Origin: Bursaphelenchus xylophilus
Lineage: Eukaryota; Nematoda; Chromadorea; Rhabditida; Aphelenchoididae
Direction of reading: 5' to 3'
Assembly: GCA_904066235.2 (NCBI GenBank)
Contig: CAJFCV020000005.1
Location: 310,001 to 374,000 of the forward strand
Length of the DNA: 64,000 nucleotides
The translations under genes and the position numbers were made by a program. The first letter of the stretch is position 1. Every line of letters begins with the position of its first letter. Under the pieces are notes generated by a model that was not told the DNA's origin, ran no database searches, and saw only the letters and a list, made by a program, of their open reading frames with translations. Shown here one piece after another: positions 15,401 through 26,119 of this stretch.

Positions 15401-16524
15401 CTCGTCTTGAATATAATCGTCTTCGATTACATTGGCCGACTGTGCTGTGTACTCTCTCCGCGGTGGCGGGGGAGAGGCGATTCTGCTGCTCTGATAGTAA
15501 CTTGTCCCTTCATTTCGCGGGGATTGCCGATAATCGAACTGAAATATTATGTTACATGGTTTTGAGTACGATGTATAAAAGGGCGCTACGAATTTTCGGG
15601 TCAGTGACAGTTCGGGTCAACGATACTATGGATCCCGTCGGTTCGTCGTTGTATGCATGAGAGAGGCTAGGAGAAGGCTTAGTTAGTAGAAATGGTAAGA
15701 TTGATCGGGTCCTAGGACAGCTTAACACCTTTTTTGAGGTATTTTACATATACTCAAATCAACAATATCTAGATAAAAATTACGGATATTCGTTTTTTGC
15801 AGCAAATTTTAGTCTTTTATACGTTCAAGGTAAAGAAAATTAACTTTAGTAATAGCTAAAATTAAAAAAAATGGACATTTTGCGAGTCTTTGCCAAGTCT
15901 CCGTCGAGCGTCTGCCGACCATCCTACGGCTTTGTCAGGCCTCGTAGGCACTTCCTACAACCTTTGTTTGGGTATCCACCGGACCTATACGCCCCGTATC
16001 GATCGATTTTGTGTTGACCCAAACTGTCGTTATACCCGAAAATTTGAGGCGCATATACAGTGACCTGATCCAGTGGCAAAAAGCGTACCATTTTGCATCC
16101 AGGAAGTATCAAAAAATGTGGCAAAATACCTCCCTCTCCAAGTGAAAAAACTGAGATTTCGAAACGGCGCCCGCTCTGTTTGTGAGGGAAAGGGCGCGCC
16201 CTTCAAAACAAAGTTCTTTCACTTGGGGAGGGAAGCATTTTGCCACTTTTTTGATACTTCCCCGATGCGAAATGGTACGTTTTTGGCCACTGGATCAGGT
16301 CTCCCACTGTAAAAGTATTGCACGCCAAATTTAATACAAAGTCGAACAAAACTTTTCCTCACCTGATTATGCACCGCCTGGACGGGTGTGTAGAGCGGTC
16401 GTGGCGCGGTCGGCGGTGGGACATTCGATCGGCCCGACGATTCGAATGAGCCCGCCTCGGACGGCGGCGACGTGTACGAGCGATAGCCGTACGGCGAACC
16501 GCCGTTTCGGTCCGCATACGACAT
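421..16524 (-). CDS. sma-1: beta-heavy spectrin, SMA-1 orthologue
   Basis: Giant actin-crosslinking protein of the apical membrane skeleton; in C. elegans SMA-1 shapes epithelia and drives embryo elongation. Exons on the minus strand: 16524-16363, 15538-15299, 15166-14990, 14918-14659, 14406-13895, 13681-6352, 6312-3864, 1773-1229, 565-421. All junctions are in phase and give about 3,939 residues (3,918 if a 63-nt mini-intron at 6065-6003 is removed). Two calponin-homology domains lie at about residues 112-340 (KNERINIQKKTFTKWVNSYL; later HRPELV). A long spectrin-repeat array follows. An SH3 domain at about 889-950 (motif DDWWRVL; DNA about 12,190-12,380) marks the beta-heavy class. A PH domain lies at about 3815-3925 (MNGYIDRK, then YLFSCDSYKSMVEWV). 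Length fits the family (about 4,000). The frame stays open upstream of the chosen ATG to a TTTCAG at 16608-16606, so the N-terminus could be longer. Confidence 0.94.
655..1160. repeat. palindromic repeat in the last spectrin intron
   Basis: Nearly all of intron 566-1228 is a two-armed inverted repeat. The left arm, from about 655, carries GATGGTGCTGATTTCGAAAA and a run of AGTACTATATAGTACT-like steps. The right arm, to about 1160, carries the reverse complement, with matching TTCACATGATTTTCG and CACCTCGTACTA blocks. The central part repeats the GTACTA motif several times. The left arm also resembles the 119-bp tandem unit at 57.8-58.4 kb. A MITE-like or foldback origin is likely; no target duplication is clear. 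Confidence 0.6.
1774..3863. other. 2.1 kb spectrin intron
   Basis: Intron between the 3864 donor (CAG|GTATG) and the 1773 acceptor (TTTTCAG), phase 0 on both sides. It holds one degenerate MITE (2550-2756). ORFs seen in 2.7-3.4 kb have no exon-like splice context or recognisable domain. Confidence 0.7.
2550..2756. repeat. degenerate MITE of the CTAGTC family
   Basis: Ends match the better-preserved copy at 49,950-50,119: TTTCCGGCGAGTCTGATTTC on the left and GATTTCAGTCCGATGACTTT on the right. A TTTGCACTGTGC block and its inverse lie inside. No TA duplication survives, so this is an old copy. Confidence 0.5.
13727..13860. mobile_element. partial CAGTG-family MITE in a spectrin intron
   Basis: The left arm of the CAGTG...CACTG family (GACCTGATCCAGTGGCAAAA) starts after TA and runs into the 213-nt intron 13682-13894. 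The right arm is missing or diverged beyond the GCGCGCTCTTT block. Most of this intron is therefore transposon sequence. Confidence 0.65.
15560..16010. repeat. dispersed repeat, copy A (without esterase insert)
   Basis: Lies in spectrin intron 15539-16362. It shares TTTTCGGGTCAGTGACAG, CCCGTCGGTTCGTCGTTGT, TCGGGTCCTAGGA, AACATCTAGATAAAA-like and AGTCTCCG...GAGCGTC blocks, in the same order but on the opposite strand, with 23.5-24.07 kb. The class of element is unknown. Confidence 0.7.
16058..16309. mobile_element. CAGTG-family MITE (TA target duplication)
   Basis: A 252-bp palindromic element: TA|CAGTGACCTGATCCAGTGGC ... GGATCAGGTCTCCCACTG|TA. Arms of about 100 bp are near-perfect inverted repeats around a GC-rich GCGCGCC core. 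The CAGT end plus TA duplication is the signature of Tc1/mariner mobilisation. It sits in a spectrin intron. Confidence 0.85.
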
Positions 16525-16889
16525 TATCTGATGGCTCGGCTCCTGCTCGACGACAGGATCGATGCGGGTAGAATTTTCACCGAATTTTTGGAATTTTAAA
16601 GGGTCCTGAAATTTTTTAAAATAGGGACTTTTTTATCGTCAAAATCCAGGAAAAGCGAATGGCAAAAACGCAATAAATTTCCATAAAAAATAAAAGGGGC
16701 ATTTTCCGAAACTGATTATGGCCATATGGCAAGTCGGAAAATGAGGAATGACCAGTGCATTTCTTTGGGGAAAAATGGCCTTTTCGGCAAAAAAAATCAC
16801 AGAAATTCCAAAAAAATTGCTGGGATGTATTCCCGCGATAAGTATTACAATGTCGCAATTTTCTACTCGGGATCATTATTACATATACG

Positions 16890-17450
16890 GCACGGAACTT
16901 ATAAATCCTTGCGAGTCCAGAAAAAGTGTCGTGATGACACCTACATTATATGGCAGCACACGTCAAAGAAAAAGTGAAAAAACAAGGAACCTCGGATCAT
17001 TGATTTTTGACGAAATGTCGCTGAATTATCGAGTCACAAAAGAAAACTTTCCCAGAGAATTTCGAGAAAAATGTTTTTTCGAAGAGGAAAATAATTTCGA
17101 TAATTCCGTGGCACTTTGCAAAAAATCAATGATCCGAGATTCACTGTTTTTTCAATTTCCTGAAAGAATTGTTTTGACGTGCAGCAGTGCTATAACCAGC
17201 GTCTGTGTATGACTATGAGTCAACAAGTCAAAAAAATTCGGGCAATTTTTTCACGGTATTGCAACGGAAAAATCCAGAAAATCCGTCATCCGAATTGGGC
17301 ATTGTAAAGGTTTTAAAGCTAATTTTTTTTGCAAAAGGCACTCTATCAAGTGCTCCGAGCCCTGTGTATCGGCCGCTTATACCGCCCGCATATTTTAATC
17401 CGGTGTCATCATGACACATTTTCTGGACACACAAAGATTTATGTATAATC
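16890..17450. repeat. nested inverted repeats
   Basis: An outer pair, GTCCAGAAAAAGTGTCGTGA at about 16,915 and its inverse at about 17,405-17,435, encloses an inner pair, CTCGGATCATTGATTTTT at about 16,993 and AAAAATCAATGATCCGAG at about 17,124. A hairpin-type non-autonomous element is likely. I could not fix its ends. Confidence 0.45.
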
Positions 17451-18398
17451 GCGAGTTGGCGAGCAAAAAGCGTCCCGCTGTGCCAGCTGAGTGGAAAAAT
17501 CAAAACAAAAATAGCTTTGGAAAGCCGGAAACAAATAGAAACACCGTTGTGAGCAGATATGTTACACTAGACATCAAGTAAAATATTTGGCAGAACGTTG
17601 TCTGAAAATGGAAGATTAATGCTCTAAAAGGGTTGGAAATATCGGATAAAGGTATTGTGGGACGCTTATTGTACTAATACATCTTGTTTACCACAAGAAA
17701 AAGAATCAATATTTTTCGCATCAATGCAACCAAAATGATTCAACAAATTCGTCGAATTTCTCCCGAAATCGCAGACTTTGAAACTCGCCTAACTCGCTAG
17801 GAATTGTCCGTAAATCCCCTCAAACCTTATTTCAACTCGGAAACGCCGCGAAAAGTGGCGGTAAAATCCGAAAAAAGAGCAAAAACGCGACTTCAAGGTT
17901 GTTTTCCACGAAGAATGTGCCCAACAAAAGGCCGCTGATACAGCGATTCGATCTCCTCCCCAAAACAGATAAAATATATGTTCGGGAGTGTTGATGGCTA
18001 TAAAAGGAGAGGAATGATGGACGGAAATTTTGTAGTTTTTTGCAAAAGGAATCGAAAATAATGGGAAATTTCGAAAAATGGGATTTAGTGGGAGGAAACG
18101 AAAATAAACTGTTTCTAAGGGGTTGAATGAAGCATTGAGAGCATTTTTACAGATATTAAAGTAATGTAAGCGAACATCTCGAAGAAAATTACAATTACCT
18201 TGATGAATATCTGAATGAAAAATTTGCCGAAACAGGTATGGAAATAGGAAAAAAATTTGTATTGCCTTACAGCTATATAGGATCTCCAAGGTATATGACA
18301 AACGCGTATGATGACGCATTGACTCCTACGAAAACATAGGGCAAGCCTGATCTATTCATTACTGTAGTTTGTATCGGGAAAGAGGAAGTAAGTTTTTA

Positions 18399-18473
18399 GG
18401 ATGCGGGAGTCGAACTTGGCATGCCTTGCGAACAATGTCAAGCACACCACCACTTGACTATCGAAACACGGCT
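18399..18473 (-). pseudogene. tRNA-like sequence, probably a pseudogene
   Basis: On the minus strand there is an A-box-like TAGTCAAGTGGTGGTG and a B-box-like GTTCGACTC at the right spacing, ending in CCCGCATCC. The acceptor and T-stem halves do not pair well, so a functional tRNA is unlikely. A tRNA-derived fragment is the best guess. Confidence 0.3.
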
Positions 18474-19224
18474 CTAATTTTTTAGAATAGATTGGTGGTA
18501 AAATACAAAGGCAATAGCAATATTTGAGTAGTCACAGACAAAGAAATTAAAGAAGAGTTTGCTATTTTATCACTAGAGTGTGAAATTCGAAATTTCAATT
18601 CAATAAAAAGTTCAAAAAAAATCGCCGAAAATTTAAGTTCAAAGGGCTCGAACACCTTCTAAACGACGTGTTAATGCCCCTAGATAAAAGAAAACCCCCC
18701 GACACACCGAGAACTCCTCCTTCTTCATCAAGAAAAATCACGGAAAACCCGAAATCCTCGAAAACTTTCCCATTCTCACCTCACAAATACCCAATGAATC
18801 CACTGAACGCACCTAGCGACCTACAAAAATTTGGTACAATAAAATCCCCCAGAACATAAAAAAACAACAGGATCTGAGAGCGTTAGATTCGTTGCGAGGC
18901 GCTGGGCGAGAGAGAGAGGGGGGAGCGCAGGGAAAAGCGGCGATTTTTCCGTTGGAATCTTAGGGTTCCATTTTCGGGGTCAAGGCTGGCAACGGCGCGC
19001 CGGTAAAGGTGTTCGTTTTTATGCAAAAAGAGGGAAAAGTGGAAACAATCTCCGTGGGCTTTCGTACAACGCCGACCCGAGATTTGGTTGGGGCTTGGCG
19101 AAAAGCTTTTGGTGTAAATAATCGCCGAGAACTTGGGGCGGAAGCAATGATATGGCATGCCATATATGATATGGCATCAAAAAAAAAGAAAAAAATAACC
19201 GCTTGAGGGAAGAAGCTAGGATTT

Positions 19225-19560
19225 TAGCGAAGCTTGGCACACATTTACAACGGAAGGTTTTCGAATGCGACGCTCACATTTTCTTTAAAACTTTGCACAC
19301 ACGTCAGACATAGGCCACATATCAGTTCCTGAAAGTTTTAGCTCGAGATTTCCAGGGACAGCTGAGATATTGAAAGATCTTTGAGAGAGTACGCGAAAGC
19401 GGAGGGTGGCCAGAGAGAAAAACACTTTTCGGCCATATCTTTGCCACCTTCGCGCGGAAAAAAATATTTTTTATGGAAACATGTTAACAAATAGGCCAAT
19501 GCGCGACGAATCCACATTATTTTCCCGCCAGACTGATATGAAGGTAACGTACCATAAAAA
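19225..19560. repeat. partial CAGGGG-family element
   Basis: Shares GCGACGCTCA, TTGCACACACGTC, TCAGTTCCTGAAAGTTTTAG and GAGAGAAAAACAC blocks with the complete copy at 56,007-56,455. The right end is replaced by a TTTTCCCGCCAGACTGATAT segment that resembles another family (54.7 and 55.0 kb). Confidence 0.55.
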
Positions 19561-20754
19561 ACCATTTTTTCAACACAAATTGTAAAAGATCTCTTTCAAA
19601 ACCTCTTCCTCTCCGTCCGCTCTCCACTTTTCCCGCAATCTCTTAACTCGTATTTCACTTCAAATTTAACAAACTCATCCCAAGGGGCCAAAGAATAGTC
19701 GCTCATCGAAATTGAGTCTTAATTCCGCCGCAAAAATTTCTTTGCAAAGCCCGAGTCATTGCAACGCTCAAAGTAAACAAACAGCGGACCGTTGTAAAGC
19801 ATCCGAATACCCTTACACAGACACCAATCCGTCTGCTTTTACACGACAATCGTTTCATAAATACCGCCGAAGTATTTGACGGGGTTTCGGATTTTTTTGT
19901 CGGCTAAATTTGGAAAGTTCATAATTAGTAGTATAATATATTTTTTTACAGAAATGTGTTATTGAAGAGTTGCTAAAAAGGTATGCTTCAGATTTTGATA
20001 TTACTCTAGGGCAAATAGAGAACAAAATTTTCTAGCGCTTAGCGGATATAATCAAGATTTTTAGTCCAAACTTGGCAAAGAATCAAAAAACTTTTCTAAT
20101 AACAACTTCTGAGGACCATTTCCAAATCAGCAAAGCTGAGATCCATGGAAAATTCTCTGTTTTCCTACGAGAACTTCAAATTTTTCTAGGAAGACCAGAA
20201 AGTCTTGTCATGTTTTCGCACTGTACTTTCACCGTCCTCTTCAAAAAAATTCACTTCGTACAGTGCGAGCGAATTAGGTCGGCAATGCAATGTATCGAAA
20301 AATTGGCAAATGAGAACAGGTTCATTCGCGCAACATAAGCTTTTTTGCCCCTTTGAGCAAACTTCACTTACTGATCATTTACTATACTGCTTTTTCAAAC
20401 GTTACGACAGTGTTTTGCTGCAAAGTTTTAACTGCAAAGTTAAAACTTTGCAGCCATGTCAAGGCCTTTGGATCGCCTTGTACGAGAGAAAAATGTCTTT
20501 TGCCTGTTCAACTTTACGGCATTTTTCATCCTCACTGACAAAAGACTCATCTTATCGTTAAATCTTTTTTCCGCAGGGGAAAAAATATTAGCGTTCCAAG
20601 AATTGATACCCGGAAAGTCTCCTGGCTGATTTTCGGTGTCTGCACTTTCCGGACGAACTAATAAGTGGACTAGAAAAAAATAGAAACAAGATTAGAAAAC
20701 AGTCAAATGTCTTGAAATAGCCTCCAGAAAAACGCCACTTTCGGCAAACAAAGT

Positions 20755-20973
20755 TTACGTTGAACTTGTAAGCTTATCGGGGAAACATTGACTTTCATAA
20801 CCATATCTCTTAATTTCCCACGCTCTCTCGCCCGGTACATAATATTCGTTTTTAGGGCAGTTAAAATGACTCATATTAGCCATTGCAAACAAAAAACCAC
20901 TTGTAAACCGACCCCACTTCTCATATAAAGTTATGAAGACCAGCAGAACTTGACAAAAACCCGGAGAAACCAT
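20755..20973 (-). CDS. weak candidate small ORF (72 aa)
   Basis: Begins MVSPGFCQVLLVFITLYEKW, a plausible signal or membrane segment, and continues to a hydrophilic tail with two cysteines (HFNCPKN, ESQCFPD). No domain is recognised and no splice or trans-splice site supports it. It may be chance. Confidence 0.15.
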   Translation of the reverse strand: MVSPGFCQVLLVFITLYEKWGRFTSGFLFAMANMSHFNCPKNEYYVPGERAWEIKRYGYESQCFPDKLTSST

Positions 20974-21701
20974 TATTCAAATCCCCTTTTTCCTATTGAT
21001 TTCTCGTCCCCGCCAAAAATCGGATCATAATTTTTTTTTCATCACAAAAAAACGAAAAATTCGACGCCCATAATTTTGAGAAAAATTCGAAAAATGCGGC
21101 AAATGGAAGTGGGACAAAACAACGAAGAAAATTTCAATGACAAAAGGTAAGAAATTCCGGGTTTCCGCGGAGTATTTCTTATCAGTTTGAGGGTTCGGAA
21201 TGTCCGAAAAATGCCTGTGAATCACTCGAAAATAGGGCTTTTCTAATCTAATATCAACCAAAGCAAACAATTGTTGGTGAAGGTCATGACCGTGGAAGAT
21301 ATTTGTTAGCTCTTCTGGAACGGCGGAGGGGCAATTCATACCAAGGCGACACTTTATACGATAAAAACTTTTTTTTCCAAAAATGTTTTTTAGCACATAG
21401 AGGTTGAAAAAGGTGGTTTTTATATAATCTCTGAGGGCTTTTGAGAGATTACAGGTTGTTTGACGAAAATTGGAGACCTATAAAGATGATTTTTGTAAAT
21501 TTTTATCCATTATTTTCCAAGCTATTAGCAAAATAACTTCCTCCAGATCCGGCTAGCCCACTGCAAAATCGAAAATCTCTAATAGATCCAATTCCCTTCT
21601 TCCGATTGCCAACTAAACCCCCTCATCATCGCACATCTCCCCTCCTGCCATCTTGTCATACGACCTTTTGTCGGTTTTACTAATATCCCGTCACCCAAAA
21701 A

Positions 21702-21890
21702 TTAGCGCAACGGAACGCCAAACATGCAAAAAGTTTTTGGCTTTTCGGCATTCCGAATATTTTTAATACCCGGGCGGATAACCTTGGAGGAACCGAGCAA
21801 AAAGGCCGATCGGGCGAACTGATTAGAGCATACAGAAATCGAGAGCGATGTTAAGACGATAAGAGCGAAGGACCGCGGCGTCATATGCAT
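21702..21890 (-). CDS. weak candidate small secreted peptide ORF (62 aa)
   Basis: Starts MHMTPRSFALIVLTSLSISV, with a hydrophobic stretch that would fit a signal peptide, followed by a basic tail ending CMFGVPLR. No dibasic processing sites of neuropeptide type are evident and no family is recognised. Listed only because it is the clearest isolated signal-like ORF in the spacer. Confidence 0.2.
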   Translation of the reverse strand: MHMTPRSFALIVLTSLSISVCSNQFARSAFLLGSSKVIRPGIKNIRNAEKPKTFCMFGVPLR

Positions 21891-22215
21891 ATGAACACAA
21901 AGAAAATTATGACGAACGGAACAGTATTACAAACTTTTGGGGATTTATGATGGATAAAAAGTTCTTGATGGATAAAAAGATAAAAAAAGAAAGAGTTTTT
22001 AATTTCGAAAATTTCATGACAATTTAAATATGTATTAAAAACACGTCTCATATGACGTGATGTTCAGAGTCTGATTAAATTTGGCACATATTGTGGTTAA
22101 TTTTCTCGAAGATGAGACTCGACACAAAAAAGTTCTAAAAATTTATCGCAGTCGCAAATTCTGCCGCACTCTGAAAAAATGATTTGTCGCTGCAAAGTGG
22201 GAATCGCGCGTGACG

Positions 22216-22593
22216 TAAGAATGGCTGCAACCCGGGCCACCCCGGCCCGGGCTTAAGTTTCCGAGCCCAGCCCGGCCCGGGCTTGGAAAATTTGAAAAGC
22301 ACGGCTCGATTCGGCCCGGAAAATTTTTATACTAGGTTGGAAAGAAAGAAAGCGGGAAATGAAAGGAAAATGATGGCACATTTTCGCAAAATGTAAAGAA
22401 AAATTTGGCAAAACCTAGGTACATAAGATCACTTTACGTTCGCTATCAGCATTGTGTTCGAAAAACTGAAAAATGCGATTGAAAAAGGTTATTTTTTCCT
22501 TTTTTCCGGCCTAAAAAAGGAGCCGGGCCGAGAAATTATTTGGCCCGGCCCGGGCCGGAAAATTTTGCAAAGCCCGGCCCGGAGCCATGCCTA
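22216..22593. mobile_element. hAT-like MITE with GC-rich ends
   Basis: The ends are imperfect inverted repeats (TAAGAATGGCTGC on the left; GGAGCCATGCCTA on the right), each followed inward by CCCGGGCC-rich tracts that pair with each other. The sequence gcgtgacg flanks both ends (22,208-22,215 and 22,594-22,601), an 8-bp target duplication as made by hAT transposases. The interior is AT-rich and non-coding. Confidence 0.7.
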
Positions 22594-22639
22594 GCGTGAC
22601 GTAAGGCAAAAAACAAAAAACCTAGCCTTATGATATAAT

Positions 22640-22965
22640 GGTGGTCATATAAATATTTAAAATTTTTTTCCCAAATCGCAATTTTCGATGCACAAAAAAG
22701 TCGACGGCCAAATCGAAAAATTGACGTCGACTTAATTTTTTCTCGGCACCGAATTCTGAAATCCGGTGCATTTTTCTAAGTTTTTCGAAATCAATGCACA
22801 AACTCTTAAGTCAGACTTAAGTGCTTAAGTTAGCACCGCATTTCAGAATTCGATGCTGAAAAAATTAAGTTGACGCCAATTTTTCGATTTGGCCGTCGAC
22901 TTTTTTGTGCATTGAAAATCGCGATTTGGGAAAAAAAATTTTAGTATAAGATTTATATGACCACC
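22640..22965. mobile_element. long palindromic element, copy 1
   Basis: Starts GGTGGTCATATAAAT and ends ATTTATATGACCACC. The arms carry AAATCGCAATTTTCGATGCA, AAAGTCGACGGCCAAATCGA and GCACCGAATTCTGAAAT, matched by their inverses on the other side, with a short CTTAAGT-rich loop. A second copy lies at about 51,676-51,998. Confidence 0.65.
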
Positions 22966-23499
22966 TTTATATGCTTACCCAACGCATAGGCCAAACGAAA
23001 AATTGGAAAAAACCCCCCGACCACGACTCGAGAGGTCAGTATAAAAAAATCTTAGACGTTCGTGATGAGTCAGATCAACAATACAAATAAATATTCAGTT
23101 TTTCGAATTTTATGAGCCTCTGGGAAGGTTCGTATTTCATTTCTTTTGTGTAAATTTAAGAACGCAAACGCAAACTTTTTCCTTTAAAATAAAAAAATCG
23201 GATTTTAATTGAATTTTGAGGTGAAAATATCGAAAAAAGACACTCAAGTGGTCAAACGAGGGGTTTTTACGAACGCAAAGGTCTTTTTTGCGTGGAGAAG
23301 GACAATCGGGAAGACTACCGAATCGGACTTTTTAGAATATTATTGAAGATGAATGTAAGGCAGCTCAGAAAACATACATCACACGCGCACTAAGTTTTAT
23401 AAATTCCGCTTTGCAAAAAAAGGTCGAGGATTCTTGACATAAAGTCTGAAATAAATTGGTAATATTTTTCAAAATTTCTGTATAAACCTTTTAGCACTT

Positions 23500-24075
23500 A
23501 TAACTGTCTTGATCCTACAAAAGACAAAGCCGTTGGATGCTCGGCGGACGCTCGACGAAGGGTCGGCGGAGACTTGGGGAAGACTTGCAATCTGCCCACT
23601 TTTTCTAATTTTAGCTATTACTAACGTTAGTTTTCTTTACCCTGAGTTATTGTAAAATATAAAAGACCACACTTTGCGGTAAAAAACGATGATCCGTAAC
23701 TTTTATCTAGATGTTATCGATGTGCGTGCATGCCTCAAAGTCAGTGTTAGTCTATCCTAGGACCCGATAAATCTTATTATTTCTACTAGCTAAACCTTCT
23801 CCTAGATCCATAGCATCGCTGACCCGAAAAGTCGTAGCTCGATTGAGTTGCGCAGGACCCGCCCGGTCACAGCCATGTTCGCAGGCATTTCCACAATGAT
23901 CCTCTGATGCTCCCGATCATCGTCATCGAACTCTAAATGCCCCACTGGAAATAGATAAGTGTTCAGCCCATTTGCAGCGCGATGATCGGCGTAGCAATAA
24001 CAACGACGAACCGACGGGATTCATAGTATTGCTGATCCCTGTCGCTGACCCGAAAAGTCATAGCGCCAAAATTGC
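23500..24075. repeat. dispersed repeat, copy B (with esterase insert)
   Basis: Inverted relative to copy A at 15.56-16.01 kb. The two GCTGACCCGAAAAGTC blocks (about 23,819 and 24,043) flank a 150-bp stretch that copy A does not have; that stretch is homologous to a carboxylesterase exon. Confidence 0.7.
23841..23989 (-). pseudogene. carboxylesterase gene fragment inside a repeat
   Basis: On the minus strand this reads through CGCTGCAAATGGGCTGAACA, then CCAGTGGGGCATT, GATGATCGGGAGCATCAGAG and GACCGGGCGGGTCCTGCGCA. These match the end of exon 7 of the esterase gene at 29,180-29,391 and the first 15-20 bases of the following intron. About 100 nt between the first two blocks are missing. Homology into intron sequence means the copy came from DNA, not mRNA. 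The source may be the gene at 26.9-29.6 kb or a close paralogue. Confidence 0.8.
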
Positions 24076-24582
24076 TTGCATGGCCGAATCTCCTCATTTT
24101 GCGTCATCTCTCATCACGCGAGCTGTTTAATATCTTCACTGCCACTCACAACGAACGAATGACTTCAGGTACATTCAAAAAATTCCAATAATTTTATGAA
24201 CTTGGAGCTGGTTTTCTTAGGCTTGACTTTTTTGCTTGTTCTGTTTTTAACAATATTTACAACTTTCCTCAAAACATTAATTCGAACGGCAATAAAATTG
24301 TTATTTTCCACAACGAAGCACTTTGCACTCCTTTTACACCAGAGGACTCCGTTTTCATATTGAATTAACTTTTAATCTTGTTGTCATTTCCACTCGTTTT
24401 TCGAAAAAAACGTTCTTCGGCACCCGCCGTTTACCTCGTTTAGCGGAAGTCCATTTCCAGCATATTTGCGAGGACGGGAAAACGGCCCGGGGCAATGGGC
24501 TCGGAATGGGGTGTATGTGTAAATAATTTTCTGTTCACACGAAAATAAACTTTTCCCGAACTTGTTTCAAAGCATTCCCAGA

Positions 24583-24850
24583 GGCGGTTCGAACAGGGCT
24601 TTTTTTGAGGCTTTCTCTGTATTCACCTTTTTTGAGACTTTCTGTGTATTCACCTTTTTCGGAAAGGGCCTTAAAAGGAAGAAGGTGAAGGACCAGCTAA
24701 ATTAATTAATAATTTTACTAACTCTCAGCCCGTTTTATGCTTTTACAGGTGTCAATTTAAAGCCCTCAAAGATATGTGGTTCCATGGTGTAGCGGTTAGC
24801 ACTCAGGACTTTGAATCCTGCGACCCGAGTTCGAATCTCGGTGGGACCTA
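24583..24850 (+). repeat. duplicated tRNA-Gln segment, copy 1
   Basis: About 195 bp upstream of the tRNA plus the tRNA itself match 27,836-28,073. Shared blocks include GAACAGG, TGTATTCACCTTTTTT, GGGCCTTAAAAGGAAGA and CAGCCCGTTTTATGCTTTTA. Copy 1 has an extra internal repeat of the TGTATTCACC block. Confidence 0.8.
24778..24849 (+). tRNA. tRNA-Gln (TTG anticodon)
   Basis: A 72-nt cloverleaf: acceptor stem GGTTCCA/TGGGACC, D-arm GTAGCGGTTAGC, anticodon loop CTTTGAA, T-arm with GTTCGAATC (B box). A run of T about 6 nt downstream can stop RNA polymerase III. The body is the same as the second copy at 28,001. Confidence 0.95.
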
Positions 24851-25851
24851 ACAAATTTTTTGCGATTTTCAAGTTTTATAATGTCATTTTTTATGGTTTG
24901 TTGGAAAAAACGTTTCTCTAAGATCAAATAAAAGCGTCAAAAAACCTCTTGTTATAAAGTTTACATGTAATAACTGATTTTTTTATCACTTTTTCTGCTT
25001 TTAATTCAAACCTTTTTTTCCAATTCCACTCCGCCCTTCTCAAGTTCCATAAATTGCGCCTTGTTATTTATGTCGTTCCCTTCTTATTTATGTCATATCA
25101 AACACAAAGCCATGAATGCGAAAAGAGGTCTGGGAAGCCAAGAAAATGCCGTATTCGGGGAGAATCCGCCAAAAATCCGTAAAGAAAACTCTACTTTTTA
25201 TTTTTTTCCACACTCGAAAATGACAATGGTGCGTTATTAAATTGACATCAAATCTTCTTATCTTATGTATTGTACACTTCTTCTCTGTCTTCAAATCTAC
25301 TGTGTTTTGTGATTTTACAAACTCACGGTTCAAGTCAGATTTTTTTAAACAAAATGGAAAGAAGAAAACAAGCAAAGCTGAAAGAATGTTGCTTTCCTCT
25401 GATTTCTCTTTACAGACTCTCTTAATGGAACTAAAGTAATTTTTTACTGTAAAAATGTTTGATAATGTACTTTTTTTGATTTCTAATTACCATAGCAAAT
25501 TTAGAGGCCCTAAAAACCTTTTATTCTGTGTTACACCCTCTTAACTTCGCAGTAAATCTACAACCATGCCAAAAGTTACGGACGAACCTGCTTTTTTGGC
25601 GTCGCGACACTTGCGGGCAACACTTTGCGGGCAGTCGACATTTTTCGATTAGAATTACGATTCTCCTTCCGTAATCCACGTAGAATGGCAGAAATTTTGC
25701 ATTGACAACTCTCTGGTACTTATAGGGCACTTCTTCTTCAGGAAACTTAATTTAAAACGTCTCACTGCCAAATCTATTGTTTGAATTTGTTGCTATAAGC
25801 AAATGTTGGCTGATTTTCAAACATGCCGGCATAATCTCAGTGGTTCTTCTA
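24851..25851. other. AT-rich spacer
   Basis: No gene or clear repeat seen; T-rich tracts predominate. Confidence 0.5.
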
Positions 25852-26119
25852 CTACTCGTTCCAGAAAGTGCGTACACTTTTTTCCGCCTTTTTTGCACCG
25901 CACAGTGAAAGTTTTGTGTTCGCCGCGCGACCCGATCCGTTTCGAAACATTTTGCACTGTGCAATTTCTAAAAATTCGCGCCGGCTCCATTGAGAAAAGC
26001 TTGCGTCTCAGCGCTAACCGGTGGCACAGTGCAAAAGCCCAAATGCACCCCGCAAAAAGGGAACTTTGTGCACAGTGCGGCCTACGACAAAAAGTGCACG
26101 CACCCTCTGGGACGACTAG
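25852..26119. mobile_element. CTAGTC-family MITE, 270-bp subtype
   Basis: TA|CTACTCGTTCCAGAAAGTGC at the left and GACGACTAG|TA at the right, with internal TTTTGCACTGTGCAATTTCT. It is closely similar end to end to the copy at 52,078-52,347. The left terminus has one substitution from CTAGTCG. Confidence 0.75.

Larger units (their letters stand above)
16610..24582. other. 8 kb gene-poor spacer
   Basis: I found no convincing protein-coding gene between the spectrin 5' end and the first tRNA. Specific repeats are listed separately. Two short minus-strand ORFs with hydrophobic N-termini are listed as weak candidates. The spectrin promoter should lie at the left end, but no core element is recognisable. 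Confidence 0.6.

Noticed and set aside
16058..16312. Short ORFs repeated at each CAGTG-family element ([19 protein letters not shown])
   Set aside because: They are translations of the MITE arms, recur in both orientations and are not genes.
18399..18473. Functional tRNA on the minus strand
   Set aside because: Box motifs are present, but acceptor and T stems do not pair; listed only as tRNA-like.
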